Positions 53,834 through 61,449 of a stretch of 61,523 nucleotides of DNA are shown in pieces. A program made the position numbers and the translations under genes. How positions within the stretch are numbered: the stretch's first letter is position 1; every line of letters begins with the position of its first letter. The notes beneath the pieces are model-generated. The model was not told the DNA's origin. It saw nothing but the letters and a program-made list of their open reading frames with translations, and ran no database searches. The stretch lies in contig CAIOOA010000154.1 of assembly GCA_903859815.1 (NCBI GenBank), positions 1 through 61,523 of the forward strand, given 5' to 3'. This DNA comes from an uncultured Methylococcaceae bacterium (GTDB lineage Bacteria > Pseudomonadota > Gammaproteobacteria > Methylococcales > Methylococcaceae).

Positions 53834-55738
53834 CTAATGCGTATCGCCCACGGGTGCGGCATAAGCATCAAGCACTAGTGTTCCCACATTGTCACCCGTC
53901 AAAGAGTTAAGAAATTCCACCAGTGCCAGGATTTCAGACTCGCTTAATCCCAAAGGTTTGATGCGCCTGTCAAGATTTTCATTGGCCTCGCCGCCCTGAT
54001 TATAAAATTCCACCACTTCGCGCAACGTGGCTAAAGCGCCATTGTGCATGTAAGGTGCAGTTAAGGCAATATTGCGTAAAGTGGGTGTCTTGTATTTCCA
54101 GCGGTCTTCCGGTTTCTGCGTAATTTCATATAACCCCAAGTCATTCGGTTTGCTTTCGCCCACGGGTTTGATGACCGACTCATCCACATCGAAACTGACA
54201 CCGGGGGCGACTTGCACCCTGCGCTTTTCCGGTTCCTTTTTCATACTTTCCCTATATCCTAAGCCAGTATTATGCAACTGATCGTCCATGAACAAGGCAT
54301 AGTCTTTACCAATGGTATGGCATTGTGAGCAACCCGCCTTGCCGGTGAATAACTCAAAGCCAGCGATAGCCTGTGAGTTCAAAGCCCCGTTTTGCTTGCC
54401 ATAATGCCAGCGGTCAAACGGCGAATTGCCCGAATTTAGGGTTCGTTCGTAGCTGGCGATGGCTAGGCTAATGGTTTCCATTGTGGGTCCTCGCCTGAAT
54501 GCCTTCTCAAACAAACCTTGATAATCCGGCAGGCGCTTGATTTTATCGACCACAAATCCAACTGACGGATTACCCATTTCATTATGGGATAGCAATGGAC
54601 CCCATATTTGGTTTTCAAGGGTGCTTTCCCTGCCATCATGGAAAAGTATTTTCGCATAAGCGACATGATATAGGCTAGGGGAATTGCGCCGTACTGTCCT
54701 CCCTTCCACGCCGATGGCGGTGGCTTGTTCTTGGCTAGTGAACCCCTGTTCGGGGATATGGCACATTGCACACGAAAAGGTATTATTCAAAGACAACCGG
54801 CGGTCAAAGAACAGCTTGCGGCCCAAAGTAATTTTTTCCCGGCTTAACGGATTGTCGGCGGGAACTGGGACTTTGGGCAAGCCGAGTCCGGGGTTTTGGG
54901 CCAATGCCAGTAAATCGGCTGACTGACCTTTGCGTTGGGCCAAGGCGATGGAGTGAGTTTGATATTGGGCAGCAGCATAATTCGATTTGTCATCGCCGGC
55001 GCGGAGTAATTCGGGCTTGGTTGGATGGTTTGTTGGCACTTTTTCGGCTTTTGTGCTTGATTCCTGCACTAATGTTTCGACATCCGCCAGCACCGTGTCG
55101 GGATGTAATACGGAAACCGTATAGATGTTACGAATATGCTGGTTTCGATCCACTAGAAACACCCTCAGCAAATGTGAAAACTTGCCGGTGGGTTTTCCTT
55201 GCTCGTCAAATTCCTTTTCGGCCGTTTGCCCATAGGCTTGCAAAATGGGTTTTATGTTTTCTTCCGAGGATGTGGTCAGGAAACGCCAGTCCAAACCCTT
55301 GTCTTGAAAGCCTTTGCCATAGTGGGCCATGGCTTGTGGGGTGTCATGTTCCGGGTTGAAGCTCAAGGTAATCAAGCGCAATTGGTCAGCCAACTCCGGC
55401 GAAGATTTAAGTTTGGCTTTGATTTTCATCAACACGGAAGTCGCCAACGGGCAACCATTGACATCATCGCAAGTGGCATAGATAAAACTGAGTAGTACCA
55501 GCTTGTCGCCATATAAATCATGCAGCTTTATCGCTTTTCCGTCGGTGTCCAACACTAGCCCATCAGCCGCAAAACCCATGTCAGGGAGTTGATAGCTACC
55601 GGGTTTGGGGGCAGGGTAGGGCAGGGGAGCATAACCGGGTGCCAGGTTAGGCGGTGGTTGATTGGGTAGTGCAGGTTCTGCGCTGGATAGTGAAGAACAG
55701 AAGACAAAAATGAGAAAAAACCAGTTCAAATAGTTCAT
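53834..55738 (-). CDS. SCO1/SenC-like domain fused to di-haem cytochrome c peroxidase (MauG family)
   Basis: A ~634-residue exported protein. Signal peptide (MNYLNWFFLIFVFCSSLSSA), a proline-rich stretch (PNQPPPNLAPGYAPLPYP), then a thioredoxin-fold SCO1/SenC domain ~45-235 with a cysteine pair in ATCDDVNGCPLAT (C-x5-C; canonical SCO is C-x3-C) and a later His (GKFSHLLRVFLVD). The rest is a di-haem cytochrome c peroxidase/MauG-type protein: first haem FSCAMCHIPEQGF near residue ~325, second AGCSQCHTIGKDY near ~472, and LRNIALTAPYMHNGALATL. The frame is open to 55819, but the ATG at 55738 supplies the signal peptide. Fusion implies copper or redox handling with peroxidase or oxidative protein modification. 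No neighbouring substrate gene is evident. Confidence 0.88.
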   Translation of the reverse strand: MNYLNWFFLIFVFCSSLSSAEPALPNQPPPNLAPGYAPLPYPAPKPGSYQLPDMGFAADGLVLDTDGKAIKLHDLYGDKLVLLSFIYATCDDVNGCPLATSVLMKIKAKLKSSPELADQLRLITLSFNPEHDTPQAMAHYGKGFQDKGLDWRFLTTSSEENIKPILQAYGQTAEKEFDEQGKPTGKFSHLLRVFLVDRNQHIRNIYTVSVLHPDTVLADVETLVQESSTKAEKVPTNHPTKPELLRAGDDKSNYAAAQYQTHSIALAQRKGQSADLLALAQNPGLGLPKVPVPADNPLSREKITLGRKLFFDRRLSLNNTFSCAMCHIPEQGFTSQEQATAIGVEGRTVRRNSPSLYHVAYAKILFHDGRESTLENQIWGPLLSHNEMGNPSVGFVVDKIKRLPDYQGLFEKAFRRGPTMETISLAIASYERTLNSGNSPFDRWHYGKQNGALNSQAIAGFELFTGKAGCSQCHTIGKDYALFMDDQLHNTGLGYRESMKKEPEKRRVQVAPGVSFDVDESVIKPVGESKPNDLGLYEITQKPEDRWKYKTPTLRNIALTAPYMHNGALATLREVVEFYNQGGEANENLDRRIKPLGLSESEILALVEFLNSLTGDNVGTLVLDAYAAPVGDTH

Positions 55739-55888
55739 GAAAGTGTCATCAAATGAAAAAACCGCTGAGAAATTAAAATTAATCGTTAGGTAAGCCATGA
55801 AAACCGATTGGATTTCCAAGAAATTTCGATCTTTTTCTGATAAACAAGCAGGATTTTGAAAAAAACTAAATGGTTTTGTTTAAAAACC

Positions 55889-56202
55889 AGCTTGTCTTTG
55901 GAAAAATGAGCTGGTTTTTAGGAAAAGCAAGCTTATATTTTTGAAAAGTAAGCTGGTTTTCAGCAAAAGCAAGCTTGTTTTTGGAAAAAACCAGTTGGTT
56001 TTCAGTAAAAGTAAGCTTATTTTTGGAAAAATCCAGTTGGTTTTCATTAGAAACAAGCTCGTTTTTTTTAAAAACAAGTTGGTTTTCAGTGGAAGCAAGC
56101 TTGTTTTTTTCAAAATCAAGCTGGTTTTTAGGGAAAACAAGCTGGATTTTACACAAAACAAGCTGGTATTGTTAAAAACAAACTCGATTTCAGACAAATC
56201 CT
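55889..56202. repeat. 21-bp minisatellite, about 15 copies
   Basis: Unit starts occur at 55889, 55909, 55930, 55951, 55972, 55993 and then every 21 bases to 56182 (one early step is 20). Consensus is AGCTGGTTTTCAG(N)AAAA-like, alternating in the middle with AGCTTGTTTTTGG-AAAAAA, so a 42-bp dimer is visible. Because 21 is a multiple of three, long open frames appear on both strands (e.g. 55941-56273 plus, 55866-56156 minus), all giving heptad-like peptides (KNQLVFS, KTSLFLL). None is called a gene. Each unit has a T-run and an A-run. It lies between the SCO/peroxidase start and a strong hairpin. Confidence 0.9.
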
Positions 56203-56208
56203 GTTCAT

Positions 56209-56279
56209 TAGACTTTATCGGAAACCTAGCTAGAGGCAGCGCTGCCGCTGCATCAGTGGAAGGTTTCCGATAAAGTCTA
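56209..56279. repeat. Perfect 19-bp inverted repeat with inner palindrome
   Basis: TAGACTTTATCGGAAACCT at 56209-56227 and its exact complement at 56261-56279, with the 12-bp palindrome GGCAGCGCTGCC (56235-56246) between. It could form a cruciform or a branched hairpin; its edge follows the minisatellite by a few bases. Confidence 0.8.
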
Positions 56280-56302
56280 TTATTGATCATTCCCACGGTC
56301 TC

Positions 56303-56511
56303 CGCTTATCGTTATACACAAATGCAGGAAGCCCGTCATTTCGGCAGGGATGCCGAAATCCAGCGTCCATGGAAGGCAAACTTTGGCCTACTACATTGCC
56401 TAAATGAAGCACTTATACAGCTTTCAAGTTACCCTCCATGGCCTGGATACCGACATCCCTGCCGGTATGACGGCACTACGGCTTGCCGGGACTTGTGTAT
56501 AAGGATGAGCG
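56303..56511. repeat. MITE-like dispersed element, copy with TATACACAA ends
   Basis: Ends CGCTTATCGTTATACACAA (56303-56321) and the complement of CGCTCATCCTTATACACAA (56493-56511); inside are the GCCCGTCATTTCGGCAGGGA and ...CCTGCCGGTATGACGGCAC palindromes. It is 209 bp, the same length class and ends as the 1607-1811 copy. No open frame of note. Confidence 0.8.
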
Positions 56512-56544
56512 CCAGAGCGCGGAAGCGATCAAAGGCTTTCGCTC

Positions 56545-56670
56545 TTAACGTTGCGTCGTTGCGCCGTTGCGTGAGGCTTTCTTACTGATTCTCTTGCATT
56601 GCTATTCGTAATGACTGCTCGGCGAAGATGTATTGGTGTCACGCAAAGGCGCAACGACGCAACGTTTAAA
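56545..56670. repeat. MITE-like element, ACGTTGCGTCGTTGCG family, copy 2
   Basis: TTAACGTTGCGTCGTTGCG at the left end and CGCAACGACGCAACGTTTAA at the right end, with ~80 bp of unrelated middle. Same family as 35183-35295. Confidence 0.75.
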
Positions 56671-56733
56671 ACCAATTCTGTGGCGCAATCTTACCGGAAA
56701 ATTGGCCTACATGAATCAAAGCAATTAAATTCG

Positions 56734-56804
56734 CCCATCATTTCTTCTGGGAAGCAGGAATCCAGGCAGGAATGACGGCATGGATGTCATTATGAGAATT
56801 GCTG
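56734..56804. repeat. Partial right end of MITE-like element
   Basis: GGAATCCAGGCAGGAATGAC followed by CATTATGAGAATTGCTG; the last 17 bases match, with one mismatch, the right terminal repeat of the complete copy at 60273-60478. The left end is missing. Confidence 0.6.
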
Positions 56805-56864
56805 CTTTGCAACAGCAGCCTTGGCGTTTATCATGTCAATCATTGCCCATTCCAAGGAACACCC

Positions 56865-58889
56865 GTGAACCGCCGCCCGAGTTTTGCCGATAGAATACGC
56901 CAAATCCGTGCAGATCGCCATTTGGAGGAAGAGGCGAAACTCACCCAACCAACATTAGAAGCGGAAGCCGCCAAAGCCGCCGATTTGGAGCGGCTGGATA
57001 AAATCGTCGATAACTCTTCGGAAAAAAACCGCAACTTCTTTATCGCCTATTTGGGCTTGTTGATTTATGTCCAAGCCATCATCTTCTCGACCTCGGATTT
57101 AAAACTGCTACTGCCCAATCAGGAATTGAAACTGCCGCTGATTGATTTGGGTGTGCCACTGGTCGGGTTTTATTTTACGATTCCGATTTTTATCATCGCC
57201 TTGCATTTCAACTTCCTGCAAAACTTGGAAAGCCATCATTACAAGCTGATGCGCTGGCAACAAGCCCACCCGAACAACATAGTCCCGCGCAGTCGGCTCA
57301 ATCCTTTCCTGTTTGATTTTGCCATTTTGGAAACCAACAGCGGGTTCCGTTCATGGGTTTTGTGGGCGAATAATATTCTGTGCTACAACCTCGCGCCCAT
57401 CACCTTAGCCTTATTATTATTCCGCTATGCCGACCGGCAAGATTTCCCGGTGACGCTCTGGCATTACATGGCTTTTGTGTTTGACAGCTATTTGGTTTGG
57501 CGCTTGCGCAAGGCATTATTGGCAAATGAACAACCGGAGGATGTCATTGGTGTGACGATTGTTGAGGAAAACTTGCCGATAGAAGCACAGACAGATACCA
57601 CTAGCCGGTTTGGATTTATCAGGTTTGTAGGATGGTTGCGGTATTGGATTGTTCGTTTATGGAAAGGGATGCTGAGTTTTATTGTCCATTTCGTGGAATT
57701 TGTCCGAGATTCCTTAGCCTATCGACCGCATGGAATAATCGGGCTTATTGTCTTATTAGAGTTAGTGTTGAGTTTCTTGATTGCCGGGACAGATAACGAC
57801 ACATTTAAACGGCATGTGCTTGTATGGGCTAAATCATGGTCTCGCATGGACTCAAGGCCGGTCGAATGGGTATTGCCGCGTATCAAAATAGAACCAACCG
57901 AAACCGTCTGGCAAGCCGATGAACAAGCTCTGAAAATTGAGGCTGAATTGGCGGGTGAATCCAATTGGGTGAAATATTTTAATGAACAAGGTAAAGGTTT
58001 CCGGCCCGATCCAACCTGTTTACGCTTGGTAGATTTATACAGACAAAAAATGCCACGGGCGCAATTGTCGGGTTTAAGTTTGCAAGGGGCTTATCTTAGT
58101 TTTACGCAGATGCAAGGGGCTGATCTTAAATATTCGGTGATGGAAGGGGCAAATCTTGGTATAGCCAAAATGCAAGGGGCAAATCTTGGTGGTGTGCAAA
58201 TGCAAGGGGCAAATCTTGGTGGTGCGCAAATGCAAGGGGCAAATCTTTTTAGCGCGCAAATGCAAGGGGCTAATATTGGGGCGGAGATGCAAGGGGCTAT
58301 ATTCAGTTATGCGGAAATGCAAGGGGCTGATCTTAGTTCGGCGCAGATGCAAGGGTCTGATCTTAGTTCGGCGCAGATGCAAGGGGCTGATCTTATTAGG
58401 GCGCAGACGCAAGGGGCAATGCTATCATCCACATCCATGCAAGGCGCATTACTTAATACTAAAATGCCGGTGTATGGCAAAAATTCGACAACACTTTTTA
58501 ACAATACTGGCACTGACTGGGGCAAGATTGAAAAACTGGCGGATGCGATACCTTATTTATACAAACGCCAAAAATATTTGGAGCGAATCAAACAAGCCCA
58601 ACAACCCAATGAAATCAACCAAGCACAACAAAAGTTACACTATGAACCAAAAGCCATTGCCAATTCGGCATTGTCAAAGATATGTAATTATAAACAATTG
58701 GTATCGGCTCAAGCATTTCGCAAAAGCTATATCAATATGTATTATGATTTAAAGCAAAACCCCGACTACCCGAATATATTGCTAGACATTGATTATCAAC
58801 TGTGTACCTTGGATGTGTGCAAAGATATTCGCGACGGGATTGAAGGCTTGGATTGCCAGAAAGCTTTACAAAACCCGCCGAAATGGTGA
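56865..58889 (+). CDS. Membrane protein with pentapeptide repeats
   Basis: A 674-residue protein. Helical, charged N-terminus (~1-60, EEEAKLTQPTLEAEAAKAAD), a block of about five transmembrane helices ~65-240 (FFIAYLGLLIYVQAIIF, FYFTIPIFIIALHF, WVLWANNILCYNLAPIT), another helix ~295-310, a soluble region, then ~14 decapeptide/pentapeptide repeats (MQGANLGGAQ, MQGADLSSAQ) ~405-535 encoding a right-handed beta-helix, and a ~125-residue C-terminal domain of unknown type. Pentapeptide proteins may mimic DNA or bind partners; this fusion to a membrane block is of unknown function. Start is the GTG at 56865 with AAGGAA upstream; the frame extends to 56799. Repeat identity at DNA level is high. Confidence 0.8.
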   Translation: MNRRPSFADRIRQIRADRHLEEEAKLTQPTLEAEAAKAADLERLDKIVDNSSEKNRNFFIAYLGLLIYVQAIIFSTSDLKLLLPNQELKLPLIDLGVPLVGFYFTIPIFIIALHFNFLQNLESHHYKLMRWQQAHPNNIVPRSRLNPFLFDFAILETNSGFRSWVLWANNILCYNLAPITLALLLFRYADRQDFPVTLWHYMAFVFDSYLVWRLRKALLANEQPEDVIGVTIVEENLPIEAQTDTTSRFGFIRFVGWLRYWIVRLWKGMLSFIVHFVEFVRDSLAYRPHGIIGLIVLLELVLSFLIAGTDNDTFKRHVLVWAKSWSRMDSRPVEWVLPRIKIEPTETVWQADEQALKIEAELAGESNWVKYFNEQGKGFRPDPTCLRLVDLYRQKMPRAQLSGLSLQGAYLSFTQMQGADLKYSVMEGANLGIAKMQGANLGGVQMQGANLGGAQMQGANLFSAQMQGANIGAEMQGAIFSYAEMQGADLSSAQMQGSDLSSAQMQGADLIRAQTQGAMLSSTSMQGALLNTKMPVYGKNSTTLFNNTGTDWGKIEKLADAIPYLYKRQKYLERIKQAQQPNEINQAQQKLHYEPKAIANSALSKICNYKQLVSAQAFRKSYINMYYDLKQNPDYPNILLDIDYQLCTLDVCKDIRDGIEGLDCQKALQNPPKW

Positions 58890-58904
58890 TATATCCTTAT
58901 TGCT

Positions 58905-58930
58905 GGTTCCCAAACTCCTGTTTGGGAACC
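58905..58930 (+). terminator. Hairpin after the pentapeptide gene
   Basis: GGTTCCCAAAC / GTTTGGGAACC, perfect 11-bp stem with loop TCCT, 15 bases after the stop. It also belongs to the GGTTCCCAAGCT-type repeats seen near 1510 and 2796, so a repeat origin and terminator use are both possible. Confidence 0.5.
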
Positions 58931-58970
58931 TTTGTCACAAGCTGTTGTTTGAATAGGGCTTGGGAAGAAG

Positions 58971-59068
58971 AAGTAGGCCGGAATAAGCCGCGCTAGCGGC
59001 GTTTCCGGCAAACTGGACACGCCAAATGCCGGAAACGGTCGCTGGTGCGACCTTATTCCGGCCTACTT
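58971..59068. repeat. REP pair (BIME-like)
   Basis: AAGTAGGCCGGAATAAG (58971-58987) is inverted as CTTATTCCGGCCTACTT (59052-59068), each followed inward by a GC-rich hairpin (GCCGCGCTAGCGGC). The GTAG head and overall shape match REP sequences handled by TnpA-REP/RAYT proteins; no rayt gene is in the window. A single unit is at 36074. Confidence 0.8.
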
Positions 59069-59335
59069 CTAGGCATTTCCAGCACCATACCCCCAACTCT
59101 CCGCAGACTCCCGAACTTGGTTCTCAATTTCTTCGTCGGAAAGCCGCTCGTTGACAAGCAAGGGATTTGCTCGCAAAGCCGCAATGAGCGCATGAGCCGA
59201 TCCTTTCTGAAGTTGTTCGGACAGTGAAGGTGATAAAAAGGTGACTAATACATTGACCGGCCCGGAAATTTCCACAGCTTCGGAAAAGGCCAGCCCTTTA
59301 TTGGGATCGTATATGGCTTCTAGGGTTTGCAGCAT
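59069..59335 (-). CDS. Small antitoxin-like protein (AF2212/DUF104-like)
   Basis: An 88-residue protein: MLQTLEAIYDPNKGLAFSEAVEISG resembles AF2212-type antitoxin starts (short beta-rich region), then a helical tail with ERLSDEEIENQVRESAESWG. AAGGAAAT precedes the ATG at 59335. No PIN/toxin gene directly follows downstream; the REP pair begins just beyond the stop. Assigned as a solitary antitoxin-like gene with moderate confidence. Confidence 0.55.
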   Translation of the reverse strand: MLQTLEAIYDPNKGLAFSEAVEISGPVNVLVTFLSPSLSEQLQKGSAHALIAALRANPLLVNERLSDEEIENQVRESAESWGYGAGNA

Positions 59336-59401
59336 GGTTTATTTCCTTTGTCAAAAACGTTAATTGTACTGGTTCTGAACTCTAGTTTTGGAATCTATGA
59401 T

Positions 59402-59689
59402 TTACCGCAATTCCTTGCTATGCCAAACGCGGGTAATAATCACATCCTGATTTTTATCGATACGGTAACGAAGTACATAAACGCCATGACCGAATGGTGC
59501 CAATAAGTCACGAAAAGCACGGTCTTGGTGACACAGTATTCCAATCTCTGGAAAAGTTTCTAGGGTAATCGCTGATTGCTTGATAAATGCCAAAGCTTTT
59601 ATGGCGGCATTCGGATTCTTTTCGTGAATAAATCCATATAATCTCTCCAAATCTTTTAACGCCCTTGGCAACCATCTTACCTTGGGCAC
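59402..59689 (-). CDS. RelE/ParE family toxin
   Basis: A 95-residue ParE-type toxin: VRWLPRALKDLERLYGFIHEKNP, AIKALAFIKQSAITLETFPEIG, FRDLLAPFGHGVYVLRYRID and VIITRVWHSKELR. Members inhibit gyrase (ParE) or cleave mRNA (RelE); the type is not resolved. Start is the GTG at 59689, which overlaps the antitoxin end by 13 bases, so the pair is translationally coupled. Confidence 0.88.
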   Translation of the reverse strand: MPKVRWLPRALKDLERLYGFIHEKNPNAAIKALAFIKQSAITLETFPEIGILCHQDRAFRDLLAPFGHGVYVLRYRIDKNQDVIITRVWHSKELR

Positions 59690-59913
59690 GGAAGGTTTTC
59701 TCCCCGTTCAAGTGCCTCTATCCATGCGATGGCATCCTTGTTGGATATTGAAATACCCGTTTGTTCGTATTCCTCCCAACGGGCGGAGTCGCTATCGGCA
59801 AATGCCTTCAATACTTCGGCAATCAGGCGTTCGGTATTTTCATGTCTGCTGGCTGCGATGCTGTTTAATCTTGCAGCGGTTTCGTCATCGACTATGACCG
59901 ATAAAGTCGTCAT
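59677..59913 (-). CDS. Ribbon-helix-helix antitoxin of the ParE-like toxin
   Basis: A 78-residue protein with an RHH N-terminus (MTTLSVIVDDETAARLNSIAA, ENTERLIAEVLKAFADSD) and a C-terminal toxin-binding tail (EEYEQTGISISNKDAIAWIE). AGGAG lies 8 bases upstream of the ATG at 59913. It precedes and overlaps the ParE gene, the standard order for an autoregulated module. Confidence 0.88.
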   Translation of the reverse strand: MTTLSVIVDDETAARLNSIAASRHENTERLIAEVLKAFADSDSARWEEYEQTGISISNKDAIAWIEALERGENLPCPR

Positions 59914-59983
59914 TTCTCATTCTCCTGTTCTGGTTTAATGATTGGATAAGATGCGCAAGAGAGGGTTGGAGAAACACAATAAA

Positions 59984-60272
59984 TCACCACACTGTCGGCT
60001 GAAACCCGGCATCATTGCTGATTTCCAAATGTTCGCCGCTTTGCCCAATCACAATCAATCCCTTGCTGTAGGCATAACGCGCCACATTATCGGGAATCAC
60101 CATCGCCGCAACCACGTCCACGACTCGCGAGTTGGCATGTTTCGGCAATAGCCGTTTGATTTTGGCTAATCGCACCAATTGATTGCCGATGAAACCGACC
60201 AATTCAATGGCTTGTATAGTTTGATTCCAATGTTTTAAGGCTTTCTTATGCCCTGCAATAAGGGCAGGTTGT
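59984..60272 (-). pseudogene. 3' fragment of an unknown gene cut by the MITE at 60273
   Basis: In the minus frame ending at 59984 the last ~90 codons read IAGHKKALKHWNQTIQAIEL, VGFIGNQLVRLAKIKRLLPK, DVVAAMVIPDNVARYAYSKG, LIVIGQSGEHLEI. The first part lies before any Met and is interrupted by a stop inside the MITE. When the MITE and one copy of its 9-bp duplication are removed, the frame continues only a few codons further, CFKGADAQPA, to another stop. The C-terminal pattern resembles DUF3782-like/PD-(D/E)XK proteins (seen in large-genome bacteria), but the family is not certain. Confidence 0.55.
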
Positions 60273-60478
60273 CAGCAATTCTCATTATGAGGCAAGGCAT
60301 TGATGCATAACCCGTCATTCCTGCCGGGAAGCAGGAATCCAGTCACAGGGACGTGAAACTAGGATTTGCCAATCCTGTTTAATCAGGCTCTTATGCACCG
60401 ACAAGTTACCATCCATGGCGCTGGATTCCGGCAGTCCATGCCGGAATGACGGCGTTTTAGCCATAATGAGAATTGCTG
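60273..60478. mobile_element. Complete MITE with 17-bp terminal repeats and 9-bp target duplication
   Basis: Left end CAGCAATTCTCATTATG (60273-60289) is the exact reverse complement of the right end CATAATGAGAATTGCTG (60462-60478). The element is 206 bp with the internal palindromes CCCGTCATTCCTGCC... and ...CATGCCGGAATGACGGC. GCAGGTTGT flanks both sides directly (60264-60272 and 60479-60487), a 9-bp target duplication. No transposase inside. It sits in the former coding frame at 59984-60272. Confidence 0.92.
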
Positions 60479-60639
60479 GCAGGTTGTGCATCTGCCCCTT
60501 TGAAGCATGGTTTATTTTACAATGCTACAGCTTTGATGCACAACGCTTATGCTCCCTACATTGTAAATCTTCTGATAAATCTGGGCTTCGTGCTTGACTA
60601 ATTCATCGGCCATTTTGTCTATGGAGGCAAGCCACTCGC

Positions 60640-61029
60640 TTACCCAAGCAAACTCTGCCCACAGCTTTTGCATTGGTTCACGGGTGGGAATGAAAGGCCA
60701 CTGCCGGTCAGTTCGCCGGTTGGGTTCTGCTTGAGAAAGAACCAGCCCCCACAGCGAGGGCATTTGCTTTGGTTCATCCATCGGTATAGCACATTCCCAA
60801 GAACGAACATCCCAAACGCTGCGAAGGCCGTCAAGTCCATGCTGTAACGGCCCAGCAAAGTGCATATCGGCAGGAATGCAAAAATAAGGGCCAGCAACAG
60901 CCACCGCTTCACGCGAATTTTAAACAAGGCCTGAGCCTTGGGGTCGTTGGGGTCGAAGGGAATGGCTGGAGCCGGGGCGGTTGATTGGGTCGTGAGGAGA
61001 CGGTTGGAGCGTTTTGATTTTTTTGCCAT
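60640..61029 (-). CDS. Hypothetical two-helix membrane protein with zinc ribbon
   Basis: A 129-residue protein: basic N-terminus (MAKKSKRSNRL), two hydrophobic helices (KRWLLLALIFAFLPICTLL, LTAFAAFGMFVLGNVLYRW), then a zinc ribbon CPRCGGWFFL ... CKSCGQS. Family not recognised. The ATG at 61029 is preceded by an A-run rather than a ribosome site. The flanking stretches 60488-60639 and 61030-61266 show no gene. Confidence 0.55.
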   Translation of the reverse strand: MAKKSKRSNRLLTTQSTAPAPAIPFDPNDPKAQALFKIRVKRWLLLALIFAFLPICTLLGRYSMDLTAFAAFGMFVLGNVLYRWMNQSKCPRCGGWFFLKQNPTGELTGSGLSFPPVNQCKSCGQSLLG

Positions 61030-61266
61030 GGTTTTTTTTTAGTTTGTGGGATTTTGAATTACATAGACCAAAAAAAGATGGGGAAAATCCCAAAGTGCCG
61101 TAGGATAGGCAAAGGTCGCCAAGCCGTATCCATCGCGTTGGCAGGTCAGGTTGTGCAATGGGCACCCTAACTTAATGGCAGTGAAGCCGGAGTGAGGGAC
61201 AGATCAAAACAGAAGCTGCTACGATATTAATGATGTCGCGGCGTTTATGTAGGTCTTTTTGCATGA

Positions 61267-61449
61267 TTAAACAAACCAGTTTTCCAAAGATAAATCGGCA
61301 AAATATTGAAAGTCATCGGTGTTGCGTGTGACCAAAATCAGATTATTCGTTTTGGCAATCGCGGCAATTTGTGAGTCTATAAAGGTTCTTTGGGATTTCG
61401 CATGGTTGGCAACCCATTGTAATCTATGCAAACTGCTCGTAGCCGCCAA
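61267..61449 (-). pseudogene. C-terminal fragment of a VapC/PIN-domain toxin
   Basis: The last 60 residues include FIDSQIAAIAKTNNLILVTRNTDDFQYF, the conserved C-terminal half of VapC/PIN toxins (D-x-x-I-A, TRNxxDF). The catalytic N-terminal part with its first Asp is missing: the frame hits a stop just upstream (about 61460). No vapB gene is within the window. Either a relic or the missing part is frameshifted beyond 61450. Confidence 0.7.

Noticed and set aside
55941-56273. 110-residue plus-strand frame in the minisatellite
   Set aside because: Open because the 21-bp unit is divisible by three; similar frames exist on the other strand, and no ribosome site was found, so it is listed as repeat only.
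60512-60639. Continuation of a minus frame ending in SIDKMADELVKHEAQIYQKI
   Set aside because: It looks protein-like, but the frame runs antisense-free through the zinc-ribbon gene in a different phase and lacks a start; insufficient support.
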